Shown piece by piece: positions 18,368 to 27,800 of a DNA stretch of 64,000 nt; position 1 is the stretch's first letter, and each line of letters starts with the position of its first letter. Under the pieces are notes generated by a model. The model searched no databases. It was not told where the DNA came from and saw only the letters and a program-made list of their open reading frames with translations. The translations under genes were made by a program, and so were the position numbers. Origin of the DNA: Halorubellus litoreus (GTDB taxonomy: Archaea; Halobacteriota; Halobacteria; Halobacteriales; Natrialbaceae); the NCBI RefSeq assembly GCF_037081675.1, contig NZ_JAZAQL010000001.1, positions 1,302,001 to 1,366,000 of the forward strand. The letters run 5' to 3'.

Positions 18368-18439
18368 GGTACGCTCGTCGGGGTCGAGACAGGAAAGGGT
18401 GGTTCTAGCTGAAACGCGCGTTTCGCGGCCTTGAGTCGT

Positions 18440-19030
18440 CTAGTCGTCGGCGGTGGTGGGGGTCTCTTCGCAGGGGTCGGTGGCGAACCGGCGGGCGTCG
18501 CGGACGACGGCGTCGCCGAGGTCGCGGAGGCGGGATTCGATGTCGGGATCGGTGACGGCGCGGTCGTCGAGCGCTTCGGGGTCGGGCTGGAACTTGCTGG
18601 AGGCGTTCCGGATGCCGACCTGTTCGGGGACGACGTGACCGTGGACGCCGCGGACGGTCGCTCGCATGTGGTCGAGCGTGCTCGCGTAGCTGCCGCCGCC
18701 GGCGGTTGCGACGAGGCCGACGACGGTGTCCTCGTACTCGTCCCAGCCGCAGTGGTCGTGGAAGTTCTTGAGGGCGCCCGTGAGGCTGCCGTGGTAGACG
18801 GGCGAGCCGAGGAGGACGGCGTCGGCGTCCTCGACGGTCTGGAGGAGGTCCGAGACGCCCTGGTCGTCGACGTCGGGGTCGTACATGGGGACGTCGGCGG
18901 TCCGGAGGTCGAGCAGGGTGGTGGTGGCGCCGCACTGCTCGGCTGCGTCGAGCGCGTACGTGAGTGCGGTTCGCGTGTAGGACGTCTCGCGGAGGCTCCC
19001 GCAGACGGCGACGACGGAGACGGCTGTCAT
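18440..19030 (-). CDS. NADPH-dependent FMN reductase family protein
   Basis: A 196-residue flavodoxin-fold oxidoreductase. The FMN phosphate loop CGSLRETSYTR is at residues 10-20 and the second signature GSPVYHGSLTGALKNFHDH near residue 75 is typical of the family, which includes azoreductase-like and chromate-reductase-like enzymes. A third signature, GLVATAGGGSYAST, contacts the isoalloxazine ring. The natural substrate is unknown. The ATG at 19030 begins MTAVSVVAVCGS, consistent with the family start just before the first beta strand. Confidence 0.88.
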   Translation of the reverse strand: MTAVSVVAVCGSLRETSYTRTALTYALDAAEQCGATTTLLDLRTADVPMYDPDVDDQGVSDLLQTVEDADAVLLGSPVYHGSLTGALKNFHDHCGWDEYEDTVVGLVATAGGGSYASTLDHMRATVRGVHGHVVPEQVGIRNASSKFQPDPEALDDRAVTDPDIESRLRDLGDAVVRDARRFATDPCEETPTTADD

Positions 19031-19199
19031 TGGCTCGCCTTGGGGATGCGCGTGGTTAAGCCCCGCGTCATCCGGAGAACCGTCGGAGTCGCACTGCTGT
19101 CGTGTGGTTTGTGGCGCAGTCGTCGGGGTCGCGGCGCGGTCGTGTTGGGGCGACGACGCGTCGAGAAAGTTGTATGGTACCGAAGCGCATGCTTTGGGT

Positions 19200-19694
19200 A
19201 TGGAGTCAGCCGGTCCATACGCGGACGCCGAGAACCGGCACGTCGCGACGCGCGTCGTCGACGCAATAGACAACGGGAGCGACCCGACGGCCGCACTCGA
19301 CCTGCTCGCCGAAGACGTCCGGATCGTCCAGCCGGGGCGGGGCGTCGACGAGCGCGGCCGAGCGGCGGCCGTCGACTGTTGGACGCACTGGCACGCTGGC
19401 CTCCCCGACTACCGCGAGGACGTCGAACAGGTGGTCTGCGACGGCGACACCGTCGTCGTCTTCACCACCTGTCGCGGCACGCACGTCGGCGAACTCGACG
19501 GCATCCCGTCGACGGGGCACGCCGTCGAGGTCCCGCGCGTCCACCGGTTCCGCGTGACCGACGGGCACGTCGTCGAGTGGTGGACGCTCACCGACCGGCG
19601 TGCGGTCGCCGAACAGCTCGGCGTCCAGCCGACGAGCCTCGGCGGCCTCGCCCGCGTCGGCATCTCCGCCATCAAGCGCGCCGTGAAGCGGTGA
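19200..19694 (+). CDS. SnoaL-like/NTF2-fold protein
   Basis: A 164-residue protein. The conserved pattern of the SnoaL/ester-cyclase group is visible: AALDLLAEDVRIVQPG, then CWTHWHAGLPDYREDVEQ, then VVVFTTCRGTHVGELDGIPSTG, and VEVPRVHRFRVTDGHVVEWW. Such proteins are single NTF2-like domains that bind or isomerise small molecules; the substrate cannot be inferred. The C-terminal 30 residues are an extra helix-rich tail (ARVGISAIKRAVKR). The ATG at 19200 is preferred because upstream residues are not family-like. Confidence 0.8.
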   Translation: MESAGPYADAENRHVATRVVDAIDNGSDPTAALDLLAEDVRIVQPGRGVDERGRAAAVDCWTHWHAGLPDYREDVEQVVCDGDTVVVFTTCRGTHVGELDGIPSTGHAVEVPRVHRFRVTDGHVVEWWTLTDRRAVAEQLGVQPTSLGGLARVGISAIKRAVKR

Positions 19695-19834
19695 TGGACG
19701 AGGTATCGAGATAGTAGCCGGCGTCGCCGTTCGCGTCGTGGAGCTGTGGCTGTGGCGACACGGTTATTGGCGTGCGAAGAACACACACGCGTAGGTTCCG
19801 CTCCGGGAACCCACGGCGCGTCGCGACGGCCGCC

Positions 19835-19966
19835 CTACCGGCCGTCGCGGTCGTTCGCGTTCGATGCGTCACCGTCGCTGGACGCGAACACGGCGACCGC
19901 GAGCAGGACGTACCCCGCCTCGTTGCCCTGCGCGAGCAGGGACACGGCGCCGGTCGCCAGCGTCAT
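19835..19966 (-). CDS. Possible 43-residue membrane peptide
   Basis: Short frame starting MTLATGAVSLLAQGNEAG, with one hydrophobic helix (YVLLAVAVFA) and a polar Asp/Asn-rich tail. It lies in the 555-bp space 19695-20249, which otherwise shows no gene and would hold the phosphohexomutase promoter on its right side. The codon pattern is plausible for a real gene, but there is no independent support. Confidence 0.3.
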   Translation of the reverse strand: MTLATGAVSLLAQGNEAGYVLLAVAVFASSDGDASNANDRDGR

Positions 19967-20249
19967 CCGTACCTTCGTTCGTATCGAGAGACACCTCCGC
20001 CGGCGGCTGTTTCCGACGCAGAGCGGCGTGCGTCGCGCCCGCGTGACCGATTCGACGTCGACGGCCGAGCGCGCGGACTCGCGCCGGGTGGCGCTATCGG
20101 TGATTACGGACGGTGGTCGGAAAAGGGCGAGCGTAGCGCGGTGAAAGTGAAAGTGGAACCGCGAACCGCACACAGCAAGCCGCTGGCCTCAGCCCAACGG
20201 CCGTATCCCGTGGTGGGGTTTTTTCGCGTCGGCCGGCCTTCGGTCGCAC

Positions 20250-21650
20250 ATGGACGCCATCTCCTTCGGGACCGACGGCTGGCGTGCGACGCTCGACGAG
20301 TTCACCGACCGACGCGTCCGCATCGTCGCACAGGCCGTCGCCAGTCACCTCCGCGAGACCGGCCGCGAGGGCGAGACCGTCGGCGTCGGCTACGACGCCC
20401 GCGAGACCAGCGAGGGCTTCGCCGAGGAGCTCGCTCGCGTCCTCTGCGCGAACGGCTTCGACGTCCTCATGCCCGAACGCGACCGCCCGACACCACAGCT
20501 CGCGTGGGCCATCAAGGAACGCGAACTCGCTGGCGGCTGCATGATCACCGCGAGCCACAACCCGCCCGAGTACAACGGCGTGAAGTTCGTCACGGACGAC
20601 GGCTCGCCCGCCCTCCAGGACGTCACCGACTCAATCGTCTCCCACCTCGCCGAGCCCGACGCCCTCCCCGAGGACGAGTGGGGCGACGTCGAACGCGTCG
20701 ACATGGTCGGCCCGCACTTCGAGCAATGCAAGCGCCGCGTCGCCGACGTCGCCGACGCCGACCCCGACAGCGAGTTCCTCGACGGCCTCCACGTCGTCTA
20801 CGACGCCATCCACGGCTCCGGGCGCGACGTCACCGACCGCCTGCTCGAAGAGGCCGGCGCGACCGTCGACCGCCTGCGCTGCGAGCGCGACCCGACGTTC
20901 GGCGGCGCCCACCCCGAACCCAGCGAGGACAACCTCCAGGGGCTCGTCGACGCCGTCGAAGCGCGCGACGCCGACATCGGGATCGCGAACGACGGCGACG
21001 CCGACCGCATCGCCGTCGCCACCCCCGACGGCTTCCTCGACGAGAACCTCTTCTTCGCCGCCGTCTACGACTACCTCCTCGAATCGAGTAGCGGGAGCGC
21101 GGTCAGGACGGTGTCGACGACGTTCCTCGTCGACCGCGTCGCCGACGCGTACGGCGAGACCGTCCACGAGACCCCGGTCGGGTTCAAGTACGTCGCCGAC
21201 GCGATGCGCGACCACGACCCGCTGATGGCCGGCGAGGAGTCCGGCGGATTCGCGGTTCGCGGCCACCTCCGCCAGAAGGACGGCGTCTTCATGGCCTTGC
21301 TCGCCGCCGCCGCAGCCAGCGAACGCTCGCTCGAAGACCGCGTCGACGCCCTGCTCGCCGAACACGGCGAGATACACCAGGGGAAGGTGAGCGTCGACTG
21401 CCCGGACGACCGCAAAGAAGGCGTCCTCGGCGACCTCGAGGACCACATCCCCGAATCGGTCGCGGGCGAACCGGTCGCGGACGTCGTCACCGTCGACGGC
21501 TTCAAGCTCCTCCTCGAGGACGGCTCCTGGACGCTCATGCGACCGAGCGGCACCGAACCGAAACTCCGCGTGTACGCCGAAGCCGGCAGCGAGGCGCGCG
21601 TCGAGGAACTGCTCGACGCCGGGCGCGACCTCGTCGAACCGCTCGTGTAA
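20250..21650 (+). CDS. Phosphohexomutase (phosphoglucomutase/phosphomannomutase family)
   Basis: A 466-residue alpha-D-phosphohexomutase that moves phosphate between C1 and C6 of glucose or mannose, feeding nucleotide-sugar and glycan synthesis. All four family motifs are visible: the phosphoserine loop TASHNPPEYNG near residue 100, the metal loop DGDADR near 250, the sugar loop GEESGGF near 330, and the phosphate-binding RPSGTEPKLRVYAEA near the end. The early FGTDGWR also fits. Which sugar it prefers cannot be told from sequence. A T-rich stretch about 28 bp before the ATG is a candidate TATA box. Confidence 0.93.
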   Translation: MDAISFGTDGWRATLDEFTDRRVRIVAQAVASHLRETGREGETVGVGYDARETSEGFAEELARVLCANGFDVLMPERDRPTPQLAWAIKERELAGGCMITASHNPPEYNGVKFVTDDGSPALQDVTDSIVSHLAEPDALPEDEWGDVERVDMVGPHFEQCKRRVADVADADPDSEFLDGLHVVYDAIHGSGRDVTDRLLEEAGATVDRLRCERDPTFGGAHPEPSEDNLQGLVDAVEARDADIGIANDGDADRIAVATPDGFLDENLFFAAVYDYLLESSSGSAVRTVSTTFLVDRVADAYGETVHETPVGFKYVADAMRDHDPLMAGEESGGFAVRGHLRQKDGVFMALLAAAAASERSLEDRVDALLAEHGEIHQGKVSVDCPDDRKEGVLGDLEDHIPESVAGEPVADVVTVDGFKLLLEDGSWTLMRPSGTEPKLRVYAEAGSEARVEELLDAGRDLVEPLV

Positions 21651-21683
21651 ACCCCGACCCGAACCCCACGGTTGGCGGAACTG

Positions 21684-21690
21684 TTTTATT
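21684..21690 (+). promoter_or_regulatory. TATA box of the 21.7-kb membrane gene
   Basis: TTTTATT lies about 26 bp before the ATG at 21713, the spacing expected for a leaderless haloarchaeal transcript. Confidence 0.55.
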
Positions 21691-21712
21691 CCCGACCGCT
21701 CTCCATTCCGAC

Positions 21713-22246
21713 ATGACCGCCGGAGATGGCCTCGGCGAGATGCAGCGACTGCTGTCGGGCGACCTCGACACGCAGACCGCGCACGGCGCGCCGAACAGCC
21801 TCCCGCTCGTCTTCCTCGGCCTCGTCGTCGCGGGCGCCCTCGGCTGCATCGTCGGCTACGTCGGCCCCGGCCTCCCGGCCGGCCACAACGTCAACGTCGC
21901 CGTCCCCTACGCCGCCCTCGCCGCCCTCCTGTACGTGTTCGCGGTCGCCGCCGGCCCCGTCCACGTCCTCGAACGACTGCTCGCCGGCGCCGTGACGTTC
22001 ACGTGGTTCTACGCGATGGCGCTCGACGACCACGTCGTCAGACAGACCGTTTCCGCCGACCCTACGCTCTCGGTCCTCGTCCCCGGCACGGTCGTCACCG
22101 TCGCCGTCGCGCACCTCACCTGGCGCGCCGGCGTCCTCGACGGCCTCCGCTGGCCACGCGACATCTACCCCCGCACGCGGAACCTCGCACTCATCTACGC
22201 CCCCACCATCTACTTCGCGACCTCGACCCTCGTCCTCGGCCTCTGA
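21713..22246 (+). CDS. Polytopic membrane protein of unknown function
   Basis: A 177-residue protein with a polar N-terminal 28 residues and five hydrophobic helices from about residue 28 to the C-terminus. No catalytic or transport motif is recognised. A well-placed TATA box supports its own promoter, so it is not simply part of the phosphohexomutase transcript. The TWFYAMALDDHVVRQ loop is the most distinctive polar segment. Confidence 0.7.
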   Translation: MTAGDGLGEMQRLLSGDLDTQTAHGAPNSLPLVFLGLVVAGALGCIVGYVGPGLPAGHNVNVAVPYAALAALLYVFAVAAGPVHVLERLLAGAVTFTWFYAMALDDHVVRQTVSADPTLSVLVPGTVVTVAVAHLTWRAGVLDGLRWPRDIYPRTRNLALIYAPTIYFATSTLVLGL

Positions 22247-22392
22247 CCACCCGCCGAACGACGGTTCCTCTCCCGGCAATTCAAGTCCGATACCGCGGCC
22301 AGGCTCCACGTGCCCACTCGTCGGGCGTGCGAGGAGTCGAGACGGGAGCGGTGGACGCCCTCGCACGCCGCCGTCGTCCACCCTGCTCGCCA

Positions 22393-22842
22393 CTACCGAT
22401 TCAGCGACCGCTCGGCCCACAGCCGACCGTCGCTTCCTGTCCCTTCGTCGACGACGTCGAAACCGAGCGCGTCGTAGAACGCACGAACACCTGGGTCGAA
22501 CGCGACCGTGAGCCGCCGCTCGCGGTCGAGCGCCGCCGAGACGAGCGCGCGCCCGACGCCTCGTCCACGCCGCCGCCGCCTGACCGCGACCGCGTCGACG
22601 TGCATCCCGACGTCGCCACCCACCGCCTCGGGGAGCGCGACGTCGTCCAACGGCACGAGCACGAGCGCACCCACCACGCGCTCGTCGTCGACCGCGACGA
22701 ACGCGTCACCGCGAGCGACCGCATCGCTCACCGCGTCGGTCTCCAGCATCGCGCCGTCGAGCACGCGCCGAACGTCCAGTTCCGCCTCGACGGTCGCCTC
22801 GCGAACCACCACGTTCGGGTCGCCAGACGCCGACACCGTCAC
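22393..22842 (-). CDS. GNAT family N-acetyltransferase
   Basis: A 149-residue acetyl-CoA-dependent acyltransferase. The fold signature is the strand DAFVAVDDERVVGALVLVPL followed by the pyrophosphate-binding motif AVRRRRRGRGVGRALV and the closing FYDALGFDVVDEG. I chose the GTG at 22842, which overlaps the stop of the redoxin gene as GTGA and therefore predicts translational coupling. The substrate could be a protein N-terminus or a small amine. It is the last gene of a three-gene run that starts with samp2. Confidence 0.85.
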   Translation of the reverse strand: MTVSASGDPNVVVREATVEAELDVRRVLDGAMLETDAVSDAVARGDAFVAVDDERVVGALVLVPLDDVALPEAVGGDVGMHVDAVAVRRRRRGRGVGRALVSAALDRERRLTVAFDPGVRAFYDALGFDVVDEGTGSDGRLWAERSLNR

Positions 22843-23336
22843 CCCTCCCGATGCTCGTCGATAGCGCCGAGGAGGTCGTCGACGCTCGGCCGGTCGAACG
22901 TCGACCGACCCGCGTACGACCACACCACCTCCGGGCCAGCGTCGGCGTCGCGACAATCGACGAGGACCGCCTCCGGCATCCGGCCGAGGAAGTCGCTCCA
23001 CTCGCCGAGGAACCCGAACCGGACCGGCTGGTCGTACGCCTCACCGACCGCGACGTCGGGGTCCGCGAGCAACGGGAACGGGAGGTCGTAGCTGTCCTGC
23101 CACTCCTGGACGTTCTCGCGTGGCTCCGGGACGACCGACACCACCTCGGCGTCTCGCTGCTCGAACTCGTCGTAGCGGCTCGCCACCTGCTGGACTTGCT
23201 CGCGGCAGTTCGTACAGTAGTGGTCGCGCTGGAGCAGAACGAGGACGAAGTCGTGGTCCGCCGCGAGCGCCGACAGCGAGCACGGGTCCGGCCCGGGACC
23301 GACGTTCGCGAGTTCGAACTCGGGTGCACTCGTCAT
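22839..23336 (-). CDS. Peroxiredoxin/redoxin-like thioredoxin-fold protein
   Basis: A 165-residue AhpC/TSA-type thioredoxin-fold protein. The active site HYCTNCREQVQQVA lies near residue 40, and the following SVVPEPRENVQEWQ and LPFPLLADPDVAVGEAY match the peroxiredoxin-like group. A CxxC pair at the position of the peroxidatic Cys suggests a disulfide-exchange mechanism rather than a classical 2-Cys peroxidase. It starts four bases after the samp2 stop region and overlaps the GNAT gene downstream, so samp2-redoxin-GNAT look like one transcript. Confidence 0.85.
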   Translation of the reverse strand: MTSAPEFELANVGPGPDPCSLSALAADHDFVLVLLQRDHYCTNCREQVQQVASRYDEFEQRDAEVVSVVPEPRENVQEWQDSYDLPFPLLADPDVAVGEAYDQPVRFGFLGEWSDFLGRMPEAVLVDCRDADAGPEVVWSYAGRSTFDRPSVDDLLGAIDEHREG

Positions 23337-23340
23337 CGCG

Positions 23341-23541
23341 CTATCCTCCCTTCACGAGCCGCAGGACGGTCACGTGGTCGACGCTCACGGGTTGGTCCTC
23401 GGGGACTGGACGCCCGTCGACGAGGACGGTGACCTCGTGCGGACTCAACTCGACCGCGGACAGGAGGTCCGCGTACGTCGCGTCCGCGCCAGCGTCCACC
23501 TCGAGAACGTCCTCGCCTTTCACGTCCACCGTCACCTGCAT
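23341..23541 (-). CDS. samp2: Small archaeal ubiquitin-like modifier protein (SAMP2-like)
   Basis: A 66-residue beta-grasp protein that ends in the diglycine tail VLRLVKGG. From memory it closely resembles Haloferax volcanii SAMP2, sharing the segment LSPHEVTVLVDGRPVPED. SAMP2 is activated at its C-terminal glycine by the E1-like enzyme UbaA, conjugated to lysines of target proteins, and also acts as a sulfur carrier for wobble-uridine thiolation of tRNA. The length, beta-grasp pattern and exposed GG end all fit. It is the first gene of the apparent samp2-redoxin-GNAT operon. Confidence 0.9.
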   Translation of the reverse strand: MQVTVDVKGEDVLEVDAGADATYADLLSAVELSPHEVTVLVDGRPVPEDQPVSVDHVTVLRLVKGG

Positions 23542-23661
23542 ACCCCACGGTATCGGGCGAGCGCGCTTCAGCGTGTCGGGAGTGACGCGTCGAGAACGAG
23601 GTCCGTGGGACGAAAAGTGGAACGAGTCCGGTACCCGAGTCCGGACTCGGTACGGTTCGGG

Positions 23662-24732
23662 TCAGGCGGTGGGCGCGTCGGTCGTCGCACCGCGGCGAGC
23701 GTTCCGGCGGTCGCGGCGGTAGCCGTCGAGCACGAGCGCGATGGCGCCGAGGCCGACGAGGAACACCAGGAACGTCAGGACGCCCCCGAGGATCGGGACG
23801 AGGCCGACGACTGCGGCGACGAGGAGGCCGACCGCGAGCGCCGCCCAGTCGTTCTCGACGTCCAGCCGCCCGAGCGTCCACGACGCGGCCGCGAACCAGC
23901 CGTAGACGACCGCGGTCCACGCCAGGAGCGCGAACAGCATCGCGCCCAGGATCGTCAGCGGGATGCCGACGATGGTGATCGCGAACGCGACGAGCACGAC
24001 GGGGACGGCGACGAGCGTCACGAACCCGAACGCGCCGGCGCGAACGGGCGTGTCGGCGACGGTTCGAGCGATCTTCCGCGTGGTACCGGGGAACGCGACG
24101 AGGAGGACCGCGCCGAGCACGAGGTTCGCGAAGAACCCGTAGATCGCGCCGACGCCATCGGGGACGGGCGAGAACTGGAACTCGGCCCCGCCGATGGAGT
24201 CGTCGCGGACGACGTCGCCCGCGATAGCGGCGCCACTGCGTTGCGTGAGGTCGCCGTCGTACCGGAGCTCTCCGCCGAGAACGGCGGTGTCGGCCACGAG
24301 GATGGTGTCCGCGCCGACCGTGACGTCACCGTCGACCTGCCCGGCGAGCGTCGCGTCGGCGGCGCCGACGTTCACGCTCCCGGTAACGACCCCGCTGTCG
24401 CCGAGGGCGAACGTCGCGACGCCGGTGTTGACGTCACCACGGACCTCGCCGTCGATGCGGAGGGTCGCAGCGGCGACGTTCACGTCGCCGTTGACGACAC
24501 CGGTCTCGCTGATGCGGACCTCGGCGGCGACGCCGTCGATGTTCCCGTTCACCGTCCCGTGAACGATGACGGACGCGGCGGCGACCTCGAGGCCGTCGAT
24601 TGATTCACCGGCCTCGACGGTCACCGTCGAGCCGACGCGTGTCTCTGCAGCGGCCAGTCCCGGACCGGCCGCGAGCACGAGCGTGAGGACCATGACGAGC
24701 GCGAGGGCTCGTCGAGCGAATAGAGTGCTCAT
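23662..24732 (-). CDS. Secreted bactofilin-like beta-helix protein with C-terminal membrane domain
   Basis: A 356-residue protein. It has a signal peptide (MSTLFARRALALVMVLTLVL, cleaved near ETRVGS), then a repeated polymer-forming (bactofilin-like) region from about 35 to 170 with units such as VHGTVNGNIDG, VNGDVNVAA and VTGSVNVGAAD, and then four transmembrane helices from about 195 to 340. A bactofilin-type beta helix facing outside the cell would be surprising for what is usually a cytoskeletal module. It may form a surface scaffold or sensor. It diverges from the RFC gene across 165 bp. Confidence 0.75.
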   Translation of the reverse strand: MSTLFARRALALVMVLTLVLAAGPGLAAAETRVGSTVTVEAGESIDGLEVAAASVIVHGTVNGNIDGVAAEVRISETGVVNGDVNVAAATLRIDGEVRGDVNTGVATFALGDSGVVTGSVNVGAADATLAGQVDGDVTVGADTILVADTAVLGGELRYDGDLTQRSGAAIAGDVVRDDSIGGAEFQFSPVPDGVGAIYGFFANLVLGAVLLVAFPGTTRKIARTVADTPVRAGAFGFVTLVAVPVVLVAFAITIVGIPLTILGAMLFALLAWTAVVYGWFAAASWTLGRLDVENDWAALAVGLLVAAVVGLVPILGGVLTFLVFLVGLGAIALVLDGYRRDRRNARRGATTDAPTA

Positions 24733-24866
24733 ACCTAGAGAGACGCCGGACGTGACGATAGCAGACGTCGCTGGTTCTCGCTCGCAGAGAACTGCGCGCA
24801 TGGATAGACAACCACTCGGTCGCGAACCGCGACCAAGCCACCGCCGTCGTTCCGGCGTCTCGGGGG

Positions 24867-24873
24867 CTTTATC
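24867..24873 (+). promoter_or_regulatory. TATA box of the RFC small subunit gene
   Basis: CTTTATC ends 25 bp before the ATG at 24898, which fits a leaderless transcript and supports that ATG over the in-frame start at 24886. Confidence 0.6.
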
Positions 24874-24897
24874 AGCGCCAGGGCCGTGCCTCGTCGT

Positions 24898-27800
24898 ATG
24901 AGCGAGTCCGCGGACGAAGGGGACCGACCCGCCGGGAAGACCGAGGTCTGGATCGAGAAGTACCGGCCGGAGTCCCTCGCCGACGTCGTCGGGCACGAGG
25001 ACATCATCTCGCGTATCGAGAGCTACGTCCGGAAGAACGACCTGCCCCACCTCATGTTTGCAGGGCCAGCAGGCGTCGGGAAATGTGCCACGGGAGAGAC
25101 GCCGGTTCTGACGAACGAGGGCGTCCAGCGTATCGAGGACGTCGTCGGTGACGTCGACGGGTTCGCGTCCCCACGAGCGGACCTCGAGGTTGCGACGTTC
25201 ACCGAAGGCGGCGAGTTCGCGTTCGTCGAACCGAGCGAAGTGTTCAGTAAATCGACCGACGCGCTGGCGGCCGTCGAGACGAGAGACGGCGGACAGTTGC
25301 GCGTGACTCCGGAGCATCGCCTGCTCGTGGTCGACGAGGACGGACTGACGTGGCGGGAGGCCGAGAAGTTGGAGGCTGGCGACAGGGTGGCTCGACCGCT
25401 CGAGACCCCCACGCCGGATGCTGACGACGAGTTGGAGTGGCTCGCAGCGATCAACGGGAAGCGGTACGTCGCGACGGTGGCGGAGTCCTTCGCCGCCGAA
25501 CACGAGATTCCGGCCGAAGAGCAGTTCGTCGGCGCGAAAAAGCGCATCGTCCGAGGACTCCGAGAAGACGACGTCGATGGCGTCGACGCCAGCGGCTCCG
25601 TGACCGTAGAGACCATCGAGGCGTACGCCAACCGACTGTCGGACGTCGACGTCGACTCGTACTCGACGGTCGCCTCGGTCGAGTTCCTTCGGTCCCTCGA
25701 CGTCGACGCCGCTACACTCGAGTCGAACGTCGAGTCCCTCCAATACGTTCCGAGGAACGGACAGGAAACGCAGCCGATCACCCCACCCTGGACCGCTTCC
25801 GCGGAGCTTGCAGAGTTCGTGGCGTGGGTCGTGAGCGAGGCGCGCGTCGATAGCGGACGAATCCGGTTCTACAACACGGACGAGTCAATCATCGAGCGGT
25901 TCGAGTCACTCGCCGAGGACCTGTTCGGCGTCGAGACCGAACGGATGGAGCGGAAGGGCGTTCCGTTCGTTCGAATCCGGTCGCGGACGCTAACCGGCTT
26001 CCTCGAGGCGTGTTTCGACGTGGTGTCGTCTGACGGCATCGGGTCGACGCTCGTCACGGCGCCGTCGGACGCCAGGGAGGCCTTCCTCCGTGCGATGTTC
26101 GACGCGGAAGCGCACGTTTCGAAGAACGGTATCGTGGAGTTCACGCAGAAGGACGGGGACGTGGTCTCGCTCGTCTCGTATCTCCTCGGGTCGCTGGGGA
26201 TTCCGAGTCGACGGAAGACCGAGCAGAAGGCGGCGACGAACGGCAGCGGTATCGAACGGACGTACCACACGTTGTACGTCTCCGGCGCGAGCGCCCTGTC
26301 GCGATTCGAGGAGCGCATTGGCTTCTCCATCGACGAGAAGACCGAACGGCTGGCGATGGCGACGGCTCGTGACTCGAACCCGAACCACGACACGATACCG
26401 ACCCAGCGTGCCGTCGACGACCTCTGTGACGTGCTCGCGCTGAACAAGACCGAACACGTGCCGACGACCACGAACCCGGACTCGCCGGGGCGGGAGCGAT
26501 ATCTCGAATCCGTCGAGTCGGTTCTGTCCGCGGCCGTTTCGAAGGTCGAGACGGCCCAGCGCGTCAAGGAAGGGGTTCCAGCGGACCTGGACGCTGTCGT
26601 CGCGACACCCGCAGCGTGGGTCGGGGAACGCGAGCGGTTGGAGCCCCTCGAGACGCGGAAGGACGTCGCGGCCGAGACCGGGGTTCGGTCGGACAGGCTC
26701 CTGGAGTACGCGGACGGACGGCGGTCGCCGACCGCCGAGCGAGCGCAGCAGTTACTCGTCGAACTCGACGGCTCGGCGCGTGGAGACGTCGCGGCCGTCC
26801 AGCAGACGCTGTCGTCGTTCATCGACGACCTCGGTGTGTCGTACAATCGCGTCGCTGAGAGCACTGGCCTCCGTGGAACCGACGTGAAGAACCTCCTGGA
26901 GAACGACGACCACGACCTCGAGTCGCTCCCGCGGTTCGCCACCGTCGCGGACCGGATTCGCGCGGTCGCCGACGAGATGCTCTCCGGTGACGTGCTCGAA
27001 TCGCTCTCGATGCTCGACTCGCTCGCGAGCGAGTCGCTGTACTTCGACGAGGTCGTCTCGGTCACCGTCGAGGACGCCGACGAGCGCGTGTACGACGTGA
27101 CCGTTCCGCAATCGCACAACTACGTCGCTGGAGCCGTTCCGACGGTGATGCACAACACGGCCACGTCGGTGAGCATCGCGAAAGAAGTCTATGGCGACGA
27201 TTGGCGAGAGAACTTCTTAGAGCTGAACGCGTCGGACCAGCGCGGTATCGACGTGGTTCGCGACCGTATCAAGAACTTTGCACGTTCGTCGTTCGGGGGG
27301 TACGAGTACCGCATCATCTTCCTGGACGAGGCGGACGCGCTCACGTCGGACGCGCAGTCGGCGTTGCGGCGGACGATGGAGCAGTTCTCGAACAACACGC
27401 GGTTCATCCTGTCGTGTAACTACTCGAGTCAGATCATCGACCCGATCCAGTCGCGGTGTGCGGTGTTCCGGTTCTCGCCGCTTGGGGACGAGGCGGTGGC
27501 GACGCAGGTTCGGAAGATCGCCGACGAGGAGGGGTTGGAGGTGACCGACGACGGCGTGGACGCGCTCGTGTACGCCGCTGACGGTGACATGCGGCGGGCC
27601 ATCAACGCGCTGCAGGCGGCGTCGGTGACGGACGAGGTCGTGGACGAGGCGACGGTGTACGCGATCACGTCGACGGCGCGCCCGGAGGAGGTCGAGGAGA
27701 TGGTGCGGCTCGCCATCGACGGGGACTTCGTGGCGTCGCGGTCGCGGCTGGACGAACTCCTGACCGAGCGCGGGCTCGCGGGTGGCGACATCATCGACCA

